58,831 nucleotides of DNA from Acidobacteriota bacterium (GTDB taxonomy: Bacteria; Acidobacteriota; Polarisedimenticolia; J045). The stretch spans positions 1-58,831 of the forward strand of contig JALOKP010000004.1 in the NCBI GenBank assembly GCA_025456425.1. The letters are read 5' to 3'. Numbering within the stretch: position 1 is the first letter of the stretch; every line of letters begins with the position of its first letter. Made by a program: the position numbers and the translations under genes. Below the pieces are notes generated by a model. That model made no database searches and was not told where the DNA came from. It saw only the letters and a list, made by a program, of their open reading frames with translations. Below are positions 8,606 to 18,187 of this stretch, piece by piece.

Positions 8606-11043
8606 GCCGGAGGCGCCGCCGGGCTCCGCCACCAGCGCGCGATCGCCGCGCCGGCCGCCAGGTAGCCGGCGGCGGCCAGGAGCGTCACGCCCGAGATCCC
8701 GACGTCGAGCGCGAGCAGCGCGGCGAGGATCGGCCCGAGCACCGAGCCGACGCCGTTGGCGGCCCAGGCCAGCCCGGTCGACGCCCCCTCTCCACGCGCC
8801 GCGAGCCGCGCCAGCGCGGCCGGGAACGGCACCCCCACCGCCAGCCCGAGCGGCACGACCAGCGCGATCGCCAGCGCGATCCGCGCCGCGTCGCCGAGCG
8901 CGAGCCCGGCGCGCAGCACCGCCGGGAGGCCGAGCGCGTAGAGCGCGACCAGCGCCGCGACCGCCCCCAGCATCGGCCACGCGCTGGCCTGCGCGGCCGC
9001 GCGCGGACCCGCCAGCAGGCTGCCCGCGCCGGCCGCCGCGAGCAGCGTGGCCAGCACGACGGCCGCGGCCAGCACCGGGCTGCCCAGGAAGAGCGTCACG
9101 CGCTGCATCAGCGCGATCTCGAGCAGCATGAAGGCCACGCCCAGCGCGGCGAAGTAGCCGGCGAGCGCGCGGGAGCCGGCTGCGGGCGGGCCGCCCGCGG
9201 CCGCTCCCGTCCGCGCGCCGCCGCGCAGCGCCAGCGCGAGCAGCGGGAGCGACAGCACCAGCGCCTGGAGCAGCACCGCGACCAGCACCAGGCGGCCGGA
9301 GAGGATCAGCGGGTTCTCCTTCCAGCCCGCGCCGAAGAGCTGCAGGTTCGACCAGCGCCCGAACTGGAAGAAGAACGGCCGGTCGTCGGTGGTCGGCGAG
9401 ATGTCGAACGGGTAGCTCGCCACGAAGGCTCGGCGGTCGGGCGCGGACAGGTAGGCTGCGTACGCGGTCGCGGCCGGCCGCTCGGGCTCGTAGACGACGA
9501 AGAACCCGCGCTCGGCGGCCAGCGTGCGGGCGCGGGCGATCTCCTCGGGGGTGAAGGGGCTCTTCTTCACGACGAGGTTCGCCATCCGCCCGAGGCCGAA
9601 GACGATCAGGTGGCGCGACGGGGCGGTCGCGCCCTGCCGCCGCAGCGCCTCGTCGACGACGGCGACCAGCCGCAGCGACTCGCGCGGCGGGTTCCAGTCC
9701 CAGCGCGTCACGGTCAGCGCGCCGTCGGGGGCGAGGCGGGCGAGGTTGTCGCCCAGCGCCTCGACCGTGTAGAGGTAGCCCTCGGACAGGCTGTAGGCGC
9801 CCGATGCGCTGGCCGCCCAGGTGTCGATCAGCGAGAGCTGCACCAGGTCGAAGGTGTCCTTCGAGCGCCGCGTGAACGCGCGCCCCTCCGCCTTGTGCAG
9901 CGTCACGCCGGGGCGCTCGAAGGCGCGGCCGCCGCGCGCGGCGAGCGGGCCGCGCGCGAAGTCGATCACCGCGCCGTTGATCTCGACCGCGTCGACGGTG
10001 CGCGCGCCGTGGTGCAGCGCGGTCAGGACATCGACCCCGCCCCCGGCGCCGATGATGAGAACGCGCTGCGGGCGGAGCAGCTGGTAGGCCGCGGAGCCGA
10101 GCGTCCAGTCGAGCAGCGCCATCTCCGCCGGCGGGGTGTCTCCGAAATGCACGACCGGGGTGGCCGCGTCGCCGTCGAGCAGCAGGCGTGTCTCGCCCGG
10201 GTGCGGCACCGGAGAGCGCGGGTTGGTCGTCCAGGTGACCGGCGGCGTGTTCTCCACGACGTCGACGCGGGCGAGCGGGTTCCAGCGCGTGGCGGTGACC
10301 CGCGGCGCCTCGACACCGGGCGGCCGAGCCAGGAGCCAGCCGAGGGTCTTGCCCTCGCCGGGCCGGATGTCGAGGAGAGCCGGGGCGAACGGGATCGCGG
10401 CCAGCAGGGCCAGCGCGGCCGCCAGCGCCGGCGCCGCCGCGCGCAGGGGACTGCCGGCGCCGGCGACACCGGGATCCCCGGCGCTCCCGGCGCGCAGGAT
10501 CGCGGCGCCGAGGCACGCGACCGCCGCCACGAGCAGCACCACCCCCTCGGCGCCGAGCGGCTCCAGCAGGGCCATCACCGCCACCGCGCCGGCAGCCGCC
10601 CCCAGCAGGTCGCTGCCGTAGACGGCCGGCGCGTTCGCCGCGAACCCCTTGAGCAGCGTGCCCACGGCGAGGCCGGCCGCGGTCAGCGGCAGCAGCAGGG
10701 CGACGTAGTACGAAAAGAGCAGCACCCACTGCCCGGCGCCCTCGCCGAGCCGTGTCGGATCGAGCGGCAGGCGCCCGATCAGCGCAACCGCTGCGATGGC
10801 GAGCCCGGCGAACGCCAGCGCGTACTGCGCGGCGCGGCGCGGCGCCGGCTCGGAGGCGCGCGGGACGAGCTGCAGCACCACGCCGCCGACCGCCACGCCG
10901 AGCAGCGCGACGCTGATCACCATGAAGGCGAAGTGGTGCCAGATCGAGAACGAGAAGATCCGCAGCAGGACGATCTCGAACGCGAGGATCGCCCCGGCGA
11001 GCAGGGCGATCGCGATCCGGACGGAGGCGTGGGCGGGGCGCAT
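8602..11043 (-). CDS. Membrane-embedded spermidine-synthase-like methyltransferase-fold protein
   Basis: This 813-residue protein has about seven N-terminal membrane helices (residues ~1-220), a soluble spermidine-synthase-like domain (~280-560) and a C-terminal block of six or more helices. The soluble domain shows the Rossmann glycine loop VLIIGAGGGVDVLTAL, the acidic residue in VEINGAVIDFARG, then LVQLSLIDTWAASASGAYSL. A following FDISPTTDDRPFFFQF motif is typical of this large membrane family. Aminopropyl transfer is not established for such proteins. It is the last gene of the six-gene minus run, 19 bases behind addA. The start ATG at 11043 is followed by MRPAHASVRIAIALLAG. Confidence 0.82.
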   Translation of the reverse strand: MRPAHASVRIAIALLAGAILAFEIVLLRIFSFSIWHHFAFMVISVALLGVAVGGVVLQLVPRASEPAPRRAAQYALAFAGLAIAAVALIGRLPLDPTRLGEGAGQWVLLFSYYVALLLPLTAAGLAVGTLLKGFAANAPAVYGSDLLGAAAGAVAVMALLEPLGAEGVVLLVAAVACLGAAILRAGSAGDPGVAGAGSPLRAAAPALAAALALLAAIPFAPALLDIRPGEGKTLGWLLARPPGVEAPRVTATRWNPLARVDVVENTPPVTWTTNPRSPVPHPGETRLLLDGDAATPVVHFGDTPPAEMALLDWTLGSAAYQLLRPQRVLIIGAGGGVDVLTALHHGARTVDAVEINGAVIDFARGPLAARGGRAFERPGVTLHKAEGRAFTRRSKDTFDLVQLSLIDTWAASASGAYSLSEGYLYTVEALGDNLARLAPDGALTVTRWDWNPPRESLRLVAVVDEALRRQGATAPSRHLIVFGLGRMANLVVKKSPFTPEEIARARTLAAERGFFVVYEPERPAATAYAAYLSAPDRRAFVASYPFDISPTTDDRPFFFQFGRWSNLQLFGAGWKENPLILSGRLVLVAVLLQALVLSLPLLALALRGGARTGAAAGGPPAAGSRALAGYFAALGVAFMLLEIALMQRVTLFLGSPVLAAAVVLATLLAAAGAGSLLAGPRAAAQASAWPMLGAVAALVALYALGLPAVLRAGLALGDAARIALAIALVVPLGLAVGVPFPAALARLAARGEGASTGLAWAANGVGSVLGPILAALLALDVGISGVTLLAAAGYLAAGAAIARWWRSPAAPPA

Positions 11044-11062
11044 GGAGGGGAGGATAGCGAAA

Positions 11063-14000
11063 TCAGGCCCGCTCCACCCGCCCCGCGGCCAGGAGCCACA
11101 GCTCGGCCCGCGGCGGCGGGTCGGGGAAGATCGCTCGCAGCGACTCGACGTAGCGGGCGAGCTGCGGGCGGTAGCGTGCGACGGCTGCGGCGAGCGCGGC
11201 GGGGAAGTCGGGCGCGCCGGGATCGGGCAGCGCGTCGGTCTTGTAGTCGGCGACGACCAGCGCGCCGTCCTCGGCGCGGTAGAGCAGGTCGATCGTGCCG
11301 ACCCAGGCGCCGGTCGGCTGGTCGTCGGCGTCGCCGCCGGGAGCGGCGAGCAGCGGGACCTCGCGCCCCAGCACGCGGCCGCGAAGCGCGGCGAAGGCGG
11401 CGAGCGCGCCGTTCCCCGCCATCCGGTCGAGCAGCGCCTCGGCCTCGGCGCGGGCGCCGTCGCGGAGCTCGGGAGAGAGGTCGGGCGGCAGGTACCCCGC
11501 GAGGCGCGCGCGCTGGCGCGCGCGCTCGGCCGCCGGGTCGGCGGCCAGGTCCCAGGCCTCGAGCGCGCGGTGGATCGCGGTGCCGACGGCGAGGCGCTCG
11601 TCGCGCCGCGTGTCGTCGGAACCCGGCGCGGGCCCCGCCGGCAGGGGCGGGCCGGTCCCCGGCTCGTCCGCTTCGTCGCGCGCGGCGCGGACCGCGGCGT
11701 GGACTGGGGCGTGGACTGCGGCGTGGGCCGCGCCGGAGGGCGTCGCCGTGGCGGGGCGGCGCATGCGCGCAACCGCGTCCCGCCGCGCGTCGGCGAGCAG
11801 CGCCAGGTCGCGCACGGCGGCGGCCTCGGACGCCGCGGACGCCTCCGCGCGCGCGGCCGCGGCGGGGGGGCGAGGCGCCGCCGGGTCGCCCGCGGGCGCG
11901 AGGCGCCACGGGACGCCGTGCGCGTCGGTCGCGGCGCCGCCCGCCTCTACCATCGCGGCCAGCCCGTCCCCGCCCTCGCGCCGCGCCAGCAGTGACAGGT
12001 GCGACCCGGCGGGCGCGGCCCGGCCGGTCGCCGGGTCCGGCCAGGCGCCGGCCAGCACCATGCTCACCCGCGCGCGCGTCGCCGCCACGTAGAGCGTCCG
12101 GACCGACTCGGCCGCCGCGATCTCGGCCTCCTCCCGCTCCACCGCGTGGAATCCCAGACCGGGGACGCCGAGCAGGCGGATGTCCCAGCCGCCGCCGTCG
12201 CGGGGCGCGACGCGGTTGTCGTTCGATCGGCTGCCACGGGGTCGATTTCCGCCGGACCGGTGGCCTCCCGTGCGGTGGTGCAGGTCGACGACGAAGACGT
12301 GGTCGAAGTCCAGCCCCTTGGCCTTGTGGATCGTCAGCACGCGCACCGCGTCGAGCGTGTCGTCTCCCGGCGCCCCCTCGCGCTCCTCGCGCCCCTCGGC
12401 GACGCCGCCGCGCAACTCGCGCAGGACCCCCTGGATCCCTTCCGCGCCGGAGAGCCCGTCCAGCAGGCGGCGCAGGAAACGCTCCAGGTTCGCCAGGCGG
12501 TGCAGCCCCAGGTAGCGCGCCGCGGCGAACTCCTCGGCCAGGACGAGGGCCGCGAGCGTTTCGACGAACCGGTCCGCCGCGTCTTCGGACAGGGACCGGC
12601 GCAGCTCGGCGAGCGCGCGCACCGCGGCCTTCGCGGCCGCGCGCCAGTCGGCGACCCGGTCGAGGCCGGGGATCGCGGCCCGCTCGACCTCGCGCGCGAC
12701 GGCGTCGATCTTCTCGTCGAGGCTCGCGAAGGCGGCGTCGGCGGGGCGGTCGAGGCGCCGCAGCTCTTCCACCGCCCCGCTGCTCCAGAGGCCGGGCAGC
12801 GCGGCGTCCGGGACGCCGCCCCACGGCGAGCGCAGGAAGGTGACCAGCGCCAGCTCGTCGAGCGGGTCGGCGATCGCGCGGACGAGCGCGCCGGCGTCGA
12901 TGACCTCGCGCCGCCGAAAGTACTCGCGCTCGCGCTCGACGACGAACGGCAGCCCGCGCGCGCGCAGCGCCGCGAGGTAGGGCTCCAGCCCGGAGGTGGC
13001 GCGGAGCAGGATCGCGATCCGGCCCAGCGAGGCGCCCTCCCGGCGCAGCGCGTCGATCTCCGCCGCGACGGCGTCGGCCTCGACCTCGCGCGCCTGCCGG
13101 GCTCGCGTCGGCTCGCCCGCGTCGAAGCGGTCGCGCGACCACGACACCCAGTACTCCACCGGGGGGCGTGCGCCCTCCGGCTCCGGCGGCCGGTCCGGGG
13201 CGAGTTCCTGGAACGGCGCCTGCCTGTCGCCGTCCTCGACCAGCAGCGGGCGCGCGATCCGGGTCACCTCCTCCAGCACGGCGGGCTGCGAGCGGAAGTT
13301 CACCACCAGCGGGAGCCGCTCGCCCCCGGCCTGCTCGACCCGGCGCGCGAACTCCCGGTACGCCGCGAGGCTCGCGTGGCGCCAGCCGTAGATCGACTGC
13401 TTCGGGTCGCCGACCAGCATCAGCCCGGGACGCTCGCCGGACGGGCCCTCGAGCGCGAGCCGCCGGACGATCTCGCACTGCAGGCGGTCGGTGTCCTGGA
13501 ACTCGTCCACGACGAGCTGGTCGATCTCGCGGCGCACCGCGGCGGCGACCGCGTCGCTGCGGAGCAGCACGGCCGCATCGCGGATCAACGCGGCGAAGGG
13601 GGAGATGCCGCGGCGGCGCAGCTCCTCCTCGACCTCTGCGAGCAGCGGGCGGAGCACCGCGCGGGCCGGGGCGAGGACGGCGGGATCGACCTGGCGCAGC
13701 GACTGCAGCAGGCCGTGCAGCGCGCCCGCCGCGGGGGCCAGCTCGCGGGCGACGGGCGCGAGCACGGCGGATTCGGTATCCGAGTCCGACGGGTCCAGCG
13801 CGCTCCAGGCCCGCAACTGCTTCAGCAGAGTCTCGTCCAGGCGCTCGGTGGCCAGGACCACGAGCTGCCCGGCCGTCTCCGCGCCCGCGGCGGCCGCTGC
13901 GACCGCGTCGAGCGCGTCGCGGAGCCGCGGACCTTTCTTGAGCCGTTTCGCTGCGGGGCCGGCGAGCGGTTCGCGGACGAGATCGGCGATCTCCACGGCT

Positions 14001-14746
14001 CGCCTACCGAGCTCCCGCGCGACGGCGTGTGCGCGCGCGTCGGACAGCGGGTCGTCGTCCAGGGCCTCGGGCGGCACGGCCTCGGTCGCGAGTTCCTCGA
14101 GCGCCGCCGCGAGCGCCGCCGGGCCGTGCCCCTGCGCGGCGAGCTCGATCCACCGCTCGTCGCCCGCGGGCCCGAGCGCCTCGGGCAGGCGGCGCGCCAT
14201 CACCTCCTCGACCACGCCGGCGAGGAGCGTCCCCTCGGCGTCGACCTCGAAGGCCGGGTGCAGTCCCGCTTCGAGCGCCCGCGCCGCGAGCAGCCGGCGG
14301 CAGAAGGCGTGGATCGTCGCGACCTCGAGCCGGTCCTGCACGGCGAGCAGCGCCGCGGCGCGCTCGCGCCGGCGGTCGTCCGGCCCGGGGAGGTCGGCGA
14401 GCGCCAGGCCGACCGCGTCCACGCCGCGGTGCACACAGGCCAGCATCCGCGCGATCCGCTCCGCCATCTCGGCCGCCGCGCGGTCGGTGAAGGTGATCGC
14501 GACGACGCGCTCGGCCGCGCGGCGCGCGATCCGGTCCGGGTCCTCCCCGCCGCCGCCGCCGAGCGCCGCCGCCGCCCGGTCCCAGCCCGGCCCGAGCAGC
14601 CAGGCGACGATCCGCGACGCGACGACCGTCGTCTTGCCGGTGCCGGCCCCGGCGTCGAGCAGCAGCGGCCGCTCGAACTCGGTGCGCGCGACGCGGCGCG
14701 AGCGGTCGTCGTCCGCGCGGGCCGCGGCCAGTTCGGCGGGCGTCAC
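11063..14746 (-). CDS. addA: AddA-type helicase-nuclease subunit
   Basis: This 1227-residue protein is the UvrD-like helicase plus nuclease subunit of the AddAB break-repair complex, which resects double-strand ends for RecA. Motifs in order: Walker A DAGAGTGKTT, motif Ia ITFTDRAAAEM, motif II VVDEFQDTDRLQ, motif III GDPKQSIYGWRHA, motif IV NFRSQ, motif V TIHKAKGLDFDHVFV and motif VI TLYVAATRARV. The C-terminal PD-(D/E)XK nuclease has GTIDLLYR and LVVADYKTD, then QLARYVESL. The GTG start at 14746 overlaps the addB stop by four bases. Length and motif order are complete, so it should be functional. Confidence 0.95.
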   Translation of the reverse strand: MTPAELAAARADDDRSRRVARTEFERPLLLDAGAGTGKTTVVASRIVAWLLGPGWDRAAAALGGGGGEDPDRIARRAAERVVAITFTDRAAAEMAERIARMLACVHRGVDAVGLALADLPGPDDRRRERAAALLAVQDRLEVATIHAFCRRLLAARALEAGLHPAFEVDAEGTLLAGVVEEVMARRLPEALGPAGDERWIELAAQGHGPAALAAALEELATEAVPPEALDDDPLSDARAHAVARELGRRAVEIADLVREPLAGPAAKRLKKGPRLRDALDAVAAAAAGAETAGQLVVLATERLDETLLKQLRAWSALDPSDSDTESAVLAPVARELAPAAGALHGLLQSLRQVDPAVLAPARAVLRPLLAEVEEELRRRGISPFAALIRDAAVLLRSDAVAAAVRREIDQLVVDEFQDTDRLQCEIVRRLALEGPSGERPGLMLVGDPKQSIYGWRHASLAAYREFARRVEQAGGERLPLVVNFRSQPAVLEEVTRIARPLLVEDGDRQAPFQELAPDRPPEPEGARPPVEYWVSWSRDRFDAGEPTRARQAREVEADAVAAEIDALRREGASLGRIAILLRATSGLEPYLAALRARGLPFVVEREREYFRRREVIDAGALVRAIADPLDELALVTFLRSPWGGVPDAALPGLWSSGAVEELRRLDRPADAAFASLDEKIDAVAREVERAAIPGLDRVADWRAAAKAAVRALAELRRSLSEDAADRFVETLAALVLAEEFAAARYLGLHRLANLERFLRRLLDGLSGAEGIQGVLRELRGGVAEGREEREGAPGDDTLDAVRVLTIHKAKGLDFDHVFVVDLHHRTGGHRSGGNRPRGSRSNDNRVAPRDGGGWDIRLLGVPGLGFHAVEREEAEIAAAESVRTLYVAATRARVSMVLAGAWPDPATGRAAPAGSHLSLLARREGGDGLAAMVEAGGAATDAHGVPWRLAPAGDPAAPRPPAAAARAEASAASEAAAVRDLALLADARRDAVARMRRPATATPSGAAHAAVHAPVHAAVRAARDEADEPGTGPPLPAGPAPGSDDTRRDERLAVGTAIHRALEAWDLAADPAAERARQRARLAGYLPPDLSPELRDGARAEAEALLDRMAGNGALAAFAALRGRVLGREVPLLAAPGGDADDQPTGAWVGTIDLLYRAEDGALVVADYKTDALPDPGAPDFPAALAAAVARYRPQLARYVESLRAIFPDPPPRAELWLLAAGRVERA

Positions 14747-17700
14747 GGGGCGTCCCCGGTGCCCAGCCGCATCACGGCGAGCAGCGCCGCCAGTCGCGGG
14801 TCCGACGGTCCGCCCGGGGTCCCGCCCGGGCCGGAGCGCTCGAGCGCGCCGCGGACGGCCGCGCGCCAGCGCAGACGCATCCCGCTGTCGTCGACGAGGC
14901 ACGCGGTGCGCACCTCGCAGAAGGCGCAGGCGGGGTTGGGATGCTCCTCGAGGTCCTCGAGGCGCGGGAAGAAGCTCCCGGCGCGCGCGGCGCCGAGCAG
15001 CGTGGCGACGGCGCGCGGCAGCCCGGCCGTCACCGCCTCGTCGTCGGACGCGACCGCGGCCTCGACGAGCCGCGGTTCGTCGAGGTCCTTCAAGGACACG
15101 TAGCGCCCGATCTTCGGGCCGGGCCCGTCGGCCGCGGCGTAGGCCGCGCCTTGCAACAGCTCTCCGCGCGCGACCGACTGGGCCATCTTCTGGCGGCGCG
15201 TGTCGGACTTGACCGCCGTGAACGGCAGCTTCCCGGTCTTGTAGTCGGTCAGGACCAGCGCGCCGTCCGCGGCGCGGCGGTCGACGCGGTCGGCGCGGAA
15301 GCGCAGCGCGACCGTCCGTCCTTCGCCGGCCGCGATCGTCGCCACGCCGTCGACCTCGGTCCCGAGCAGGCGCGGCCCGTCGTCCGCCCAATCCAGCTCG
15401 ATCGCGCGCTGGACGAACGGGAGCGCGCGCCGCGCCAGCGCCTCGTGCAGGCCGGGCAGCGTGATCCCGGCCTCGAGCGCGACCTTGCGCGCCGCGTCGC
15501 GCGCCGCGCTCTCGACGCTCGCGGCGGGAGGCCGGCGCAGCGCGACCGGCTCGGCGGCCGCCAACTCGACGAGCGCGTCGGGACGGCGCCCGGCCTGGTC
15601 CGCGACGAGGCGCTGCAGCGCGTCGTGCACCACGGCCCCGACGCTGGGAGGATCGGGCTCGGGCAGCGCCGCGCGCGGGTCGGGCGGCGGCGCGAGCCCG
15701 AGCGTCCGCTCGAGGAACGCCTTCCACGGGCAGCGCGCGAGGCGCTCGACGGCGGTGACCCAGAGATCGTCCGCAGCGAAGTGGGATCCGCCGGCGCGCG
15801 GCGCGAGGAAGCCGAAGAGGGGGCCCGCGCCGCGGCCCTGCGGCGGCGCGTCCCACTCCTCGAGCGCCTGCCGCCGGGCGCGCGCCAGCGCCGCGCGGTC
15901 GAGGCCGTCCAGCGCGCGCGCGGCAGCGGGCAGCCGGCGCGCCGCGTCGCTCCAGGCCAGCGGCGCGAGGCGCTCGACCAGCTCCAGGTCGCCGGCGAGC
16001 GCGGCGCGCTGCAGGTGTTCGGCGGCCGTCAGCGCGCGGCCGAGCCGCACGGTCCGGTCGAGCGCTTCGCCGCGCGGTCGCGCCACCGCGACCGGCTCCA
16101 GCGCCGGCCGCTCCAGCCGCAGCCGCTGTACGAAGGGCGAGGGGTCCAGCACCTTGCCGTCGTCGTCCGCGCGCTGCCAGGAGATCGTCACGACCGGTGC
16201 CGCGTCAGTGAGCTGCGCGAACAGGAAGCGCTCCTCCTCGCCGCCCCACGACTTCTCCGGCAGGTTCGGCAGCGCCGCGGCCAGCCGGCGCCGCGTCGCG
16301 TCGGAGAGCAGCGGGTCCTCGTCCTGCCGCCGCGGGAAGCGGTCGCGGTTGACCCCCGCGAGGAAGAGGCGGGTGAAGGTCAGGCCGCGGGCGCGCGCGA
16401 CGTCGAGAAGCCGGACGCCGCCCCCGGCGCCGCCGAGCGCGTGGCGCGTCGCGGCCTCGACGCGCGGCCGGGCCAGCAGCAGGAACTCCTCGCGGGAGAG
16501 CGGCTCGCCGGGTGCGGCCTCCGCGCCGAGCGCGTCGAGCGCGCCGGCCCAGGCGGTCCCGGCCGCCGGATCGTCGGCGAGCAGGCCGGCGCCGAGCGCG
16601 CGCGCCGCGTCGAGGAACCGCGCCAGGGGCGCCGGAGAGGGCCACGCGGCGACGCGCTCCGCGGTGCCCCGCGCCGCGGCGAGCGCGTCGCGCAGGGCGG
16701 CCCCCGGGACGCGGCGGGCGCAGGTCTCGAGCGCATCGAACTCCGCGTCCGGCGGCTCCGCGCCGTCCCCGGCGCCGTCGTTCCAGTCGCCGTTCCCGTC
16801 CCCCTCGTCCGGTGCGTCCCGCGGCTCCGCGGCGACCGCCATCCGCACCGGGAGGCGGTAGTTCCCGTGGCCGTCCAGCACCGCCGCGAGATCCACGCGC
16901 GCGGCGTCCTCCAGCCGCGCCACGCCCAGCGCGCGCAGCGCGAGCCGCAGGTCGTGCCGGCTGGCCGCGCCGGCGACCGAGCCCTCCGCGGCGTCGAGCC
17001 AGGCGTCCACCGGAGCCGACCCGGCGCGCTCGATCACGACGAGCAGCGCCTGCAGCCGCCGCGCTGCCGGCCGCAGCCCGCCCGGCTCGTCGCCGCCCGA
17101 GAACGGCACGCCCAGCCGCTCGAACCAGCGCCGGAAGGGAAGCTCCCAGCCGTCGAGGCTGCGGACGACGACGCCGATCTGCTCGGGAGCGGGCGGAGGG
17201 GCTGTCGGCGGGGCGCTCGCGGGCGCGTGCAGCCACTCGCGGATCCGGTGCGCGATCTCGCGCGCCTCGGCGTCGCGGCCGGCGGCGTGGAAGAGCTCCA
17301 GCGTCGTCGCGCCGGCGGCCTCGGCCCGCTCGCGCGGCAGGCCCGTCAGCCCCAGCCGCGTCTCGAACCGCTCGCGGAAGGCGTTGCCGGGGTCGGGCGC
17401 GCCGTCGTCGCGCGCCGGGTCGGGCGGTTCGTCGAGCAGCAGCGTGGCCGCGGGGAGCGCGAGCAGCGCGCGCAGCAGCGTCGTCGCGGCGCCGGTGGCG
17501 TCGGCGAAGCCGTGAACGAAGAGCGCGCGGGCGGGGAGCGCGTCGGGGCCCTGCTCCGCGAGCAGCGCCGCCGCGCGCCGCAGCGCGTCGGCCGGGCGGC
17601 CGAGACCCAGCCCGCGCATCGCGGCGGCGGTCCCGGTCGCGCTGCGCAGCACCGCCGCGGTGCGCCGCGCCTCCGGCGTGCGGCGGGCGCCGCCCGGGAT

Positions 17701-18156
17701 CGCCTCGAGCGCGGCGTCCAGCGCGGCGGCGTCGAGCCCCGCGCTGTCGAGGTCGCGCACGGACGCGGCGACCGCCGCGTAGCCGTCCTCCAGCGCGCCG
17801 AGCCGTTCCACCAGCGCGTCGTGCTTCGCCGCCTCGCGCCGCACGAGGATCTCGAAGAAGCCGCCGTCGGCGGGGGCGCGCTCGCCGGCGCGCTCGAGGA
17901 TCTCTCGCGCGACGGCCCAGAGGGTCTGGATCCGCAGGCCGAGCAGCGTCGGCCCCAGCTCCCGAGCGAGCACGCGCGCGAGGTGCCGGCGCAGCGTGCC
18001 GGAGGCGACGATCAGCAGGACGGGGCGGGACAGCAGCGCCGGGTCGCGGTGAGCCGCGTCGAGCAGCGGGCGCAGCGTTGCGATCAACTGCCGCTCGACC
18101 GCGCGCGGCCCTCGGCCGACGATCACCCGTGGCCCGCGCTCTCCCCCATTCGCCAT
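14743..18156 (-). CDS. addB: AddB-type nuclease subunit
   Basis: This 1137-residue partner of AddA has an inactivated helicase fold and a C-terminal PD-(D/E)XK nuclease of the RecB type. The nuclease core shows RFRADRVDRR and LVLTDYKTGK. Four cysteines are placed as in the AddB iron-sulfur staple: one in ERLARCPWKAFLERTLGL before the nuclease, and three in NPACAFCEVRTACL after it. The N-terminal nucleotide loop (VIVGRGPRAVER) lacks a normal Walker A, as is usual for AddB. The ATG at 18156 starts 31 bases after the previous gene's stop. The pair is complete. Confidence 0.93.
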   Translation of the reverse strand: MANGGERGPRVIVGRGPRAVERQLIATLRPLLDAAHRDPALLSRPVLLIVASGTLRRHLARVLARELGPTLLGLRIQTLWAVAREILERAGERAPADGGFFEILVRREAAKHDALVERLGALEDGYAAVAASVRDLDSAGLDAAALDAALEAIPGGARRTPEARRTAAVLRSATGTAAAMRGLGLGRPADALRRAAALLAEQGPDALPARALFVHGFADATGAATTLLRALLALPAATLLLDEPPDPARDDGAPDPGNAFRERFETRLGLTGLPRERAEAAGATTLELFHAAGRDAEAREIAHRIREWLHAPASAPPTAPPPAPEQIGVVVRSLDGWELPFRRWFERLGVPFSGGDEPGGLRPAARRLQALLVVIERAGSAPVDAWLDAAEGSVAGAASRHDLRLALRALGVARLEDAARVDLAAVLDGHGNYRLPVRMAVAAEPRDAPDEGDGNGDWNDGAGDGAEPPDAEFDALETCARRVPGAALRDALAAARGTAERVAAWPSPAPLARFLDAARALGAGLLADDPAAGTAWAGALDALGAEAAPGEPLSREEFLLLARPRVEAATRHALGGAGGGVRLLDVARARGLTFTRLFLAGVNRDRFPRRQDEDPLLSDATRRRLAAALPNLPEKSWGGEEERFLFAQLTDAAPVVTISWQRADDDGKVLDPSPFVQRLRLERPALEPVAVARPRGEALDRTVRLGRALTAAEHLQRAALAGDLELVERLAPLAWSDAARRLPAAARALDGLDRAALARARRQALEEWDAPPQGRGAGPLFGFLAPRAGGSHFAADDLWVTAVERLARCPWKAFLERTLGLAPPPDPRAALPEPDPPSVGAVVHDALQRLVADQAGRRPDALVELAAAEPVALRRPPAASVESAARDAARKVALEAGITLPGLHEALARRALPFVQRAIELDWADDGPRLLGTEVDGVATIAAGEGRTVALRFRADRVDRRAADGALVLTDYKTGKLPFTAVKSDTRRQKMAQSVARGELLQGAAYAAADGPGPKIGRYVSLKDLDEPRLVEAAVASDDEAVTAGLPRAVATLLGAARAGSFFPRLEDLEEHPNPACAFCEVRTACLVDDSGMRLRWRAAVRGALERSGPGGTPGGPSDPRLAALLAVMRLGTGDAP

Positions 18157-18187
18157 AGGGCGATTCTACGCCGGTGCGTTCGGCCGC

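Noticed and set aside
8206-12843. A 1545-codon plus-strand open frame opposite the spermidine-synthase-like gene and addA
   Set aside because: It is an antisense frame kept open by high GC; it is Arg/Pro/Gly-rich and lacks domains, while the minus-strand genes show complete motifs.
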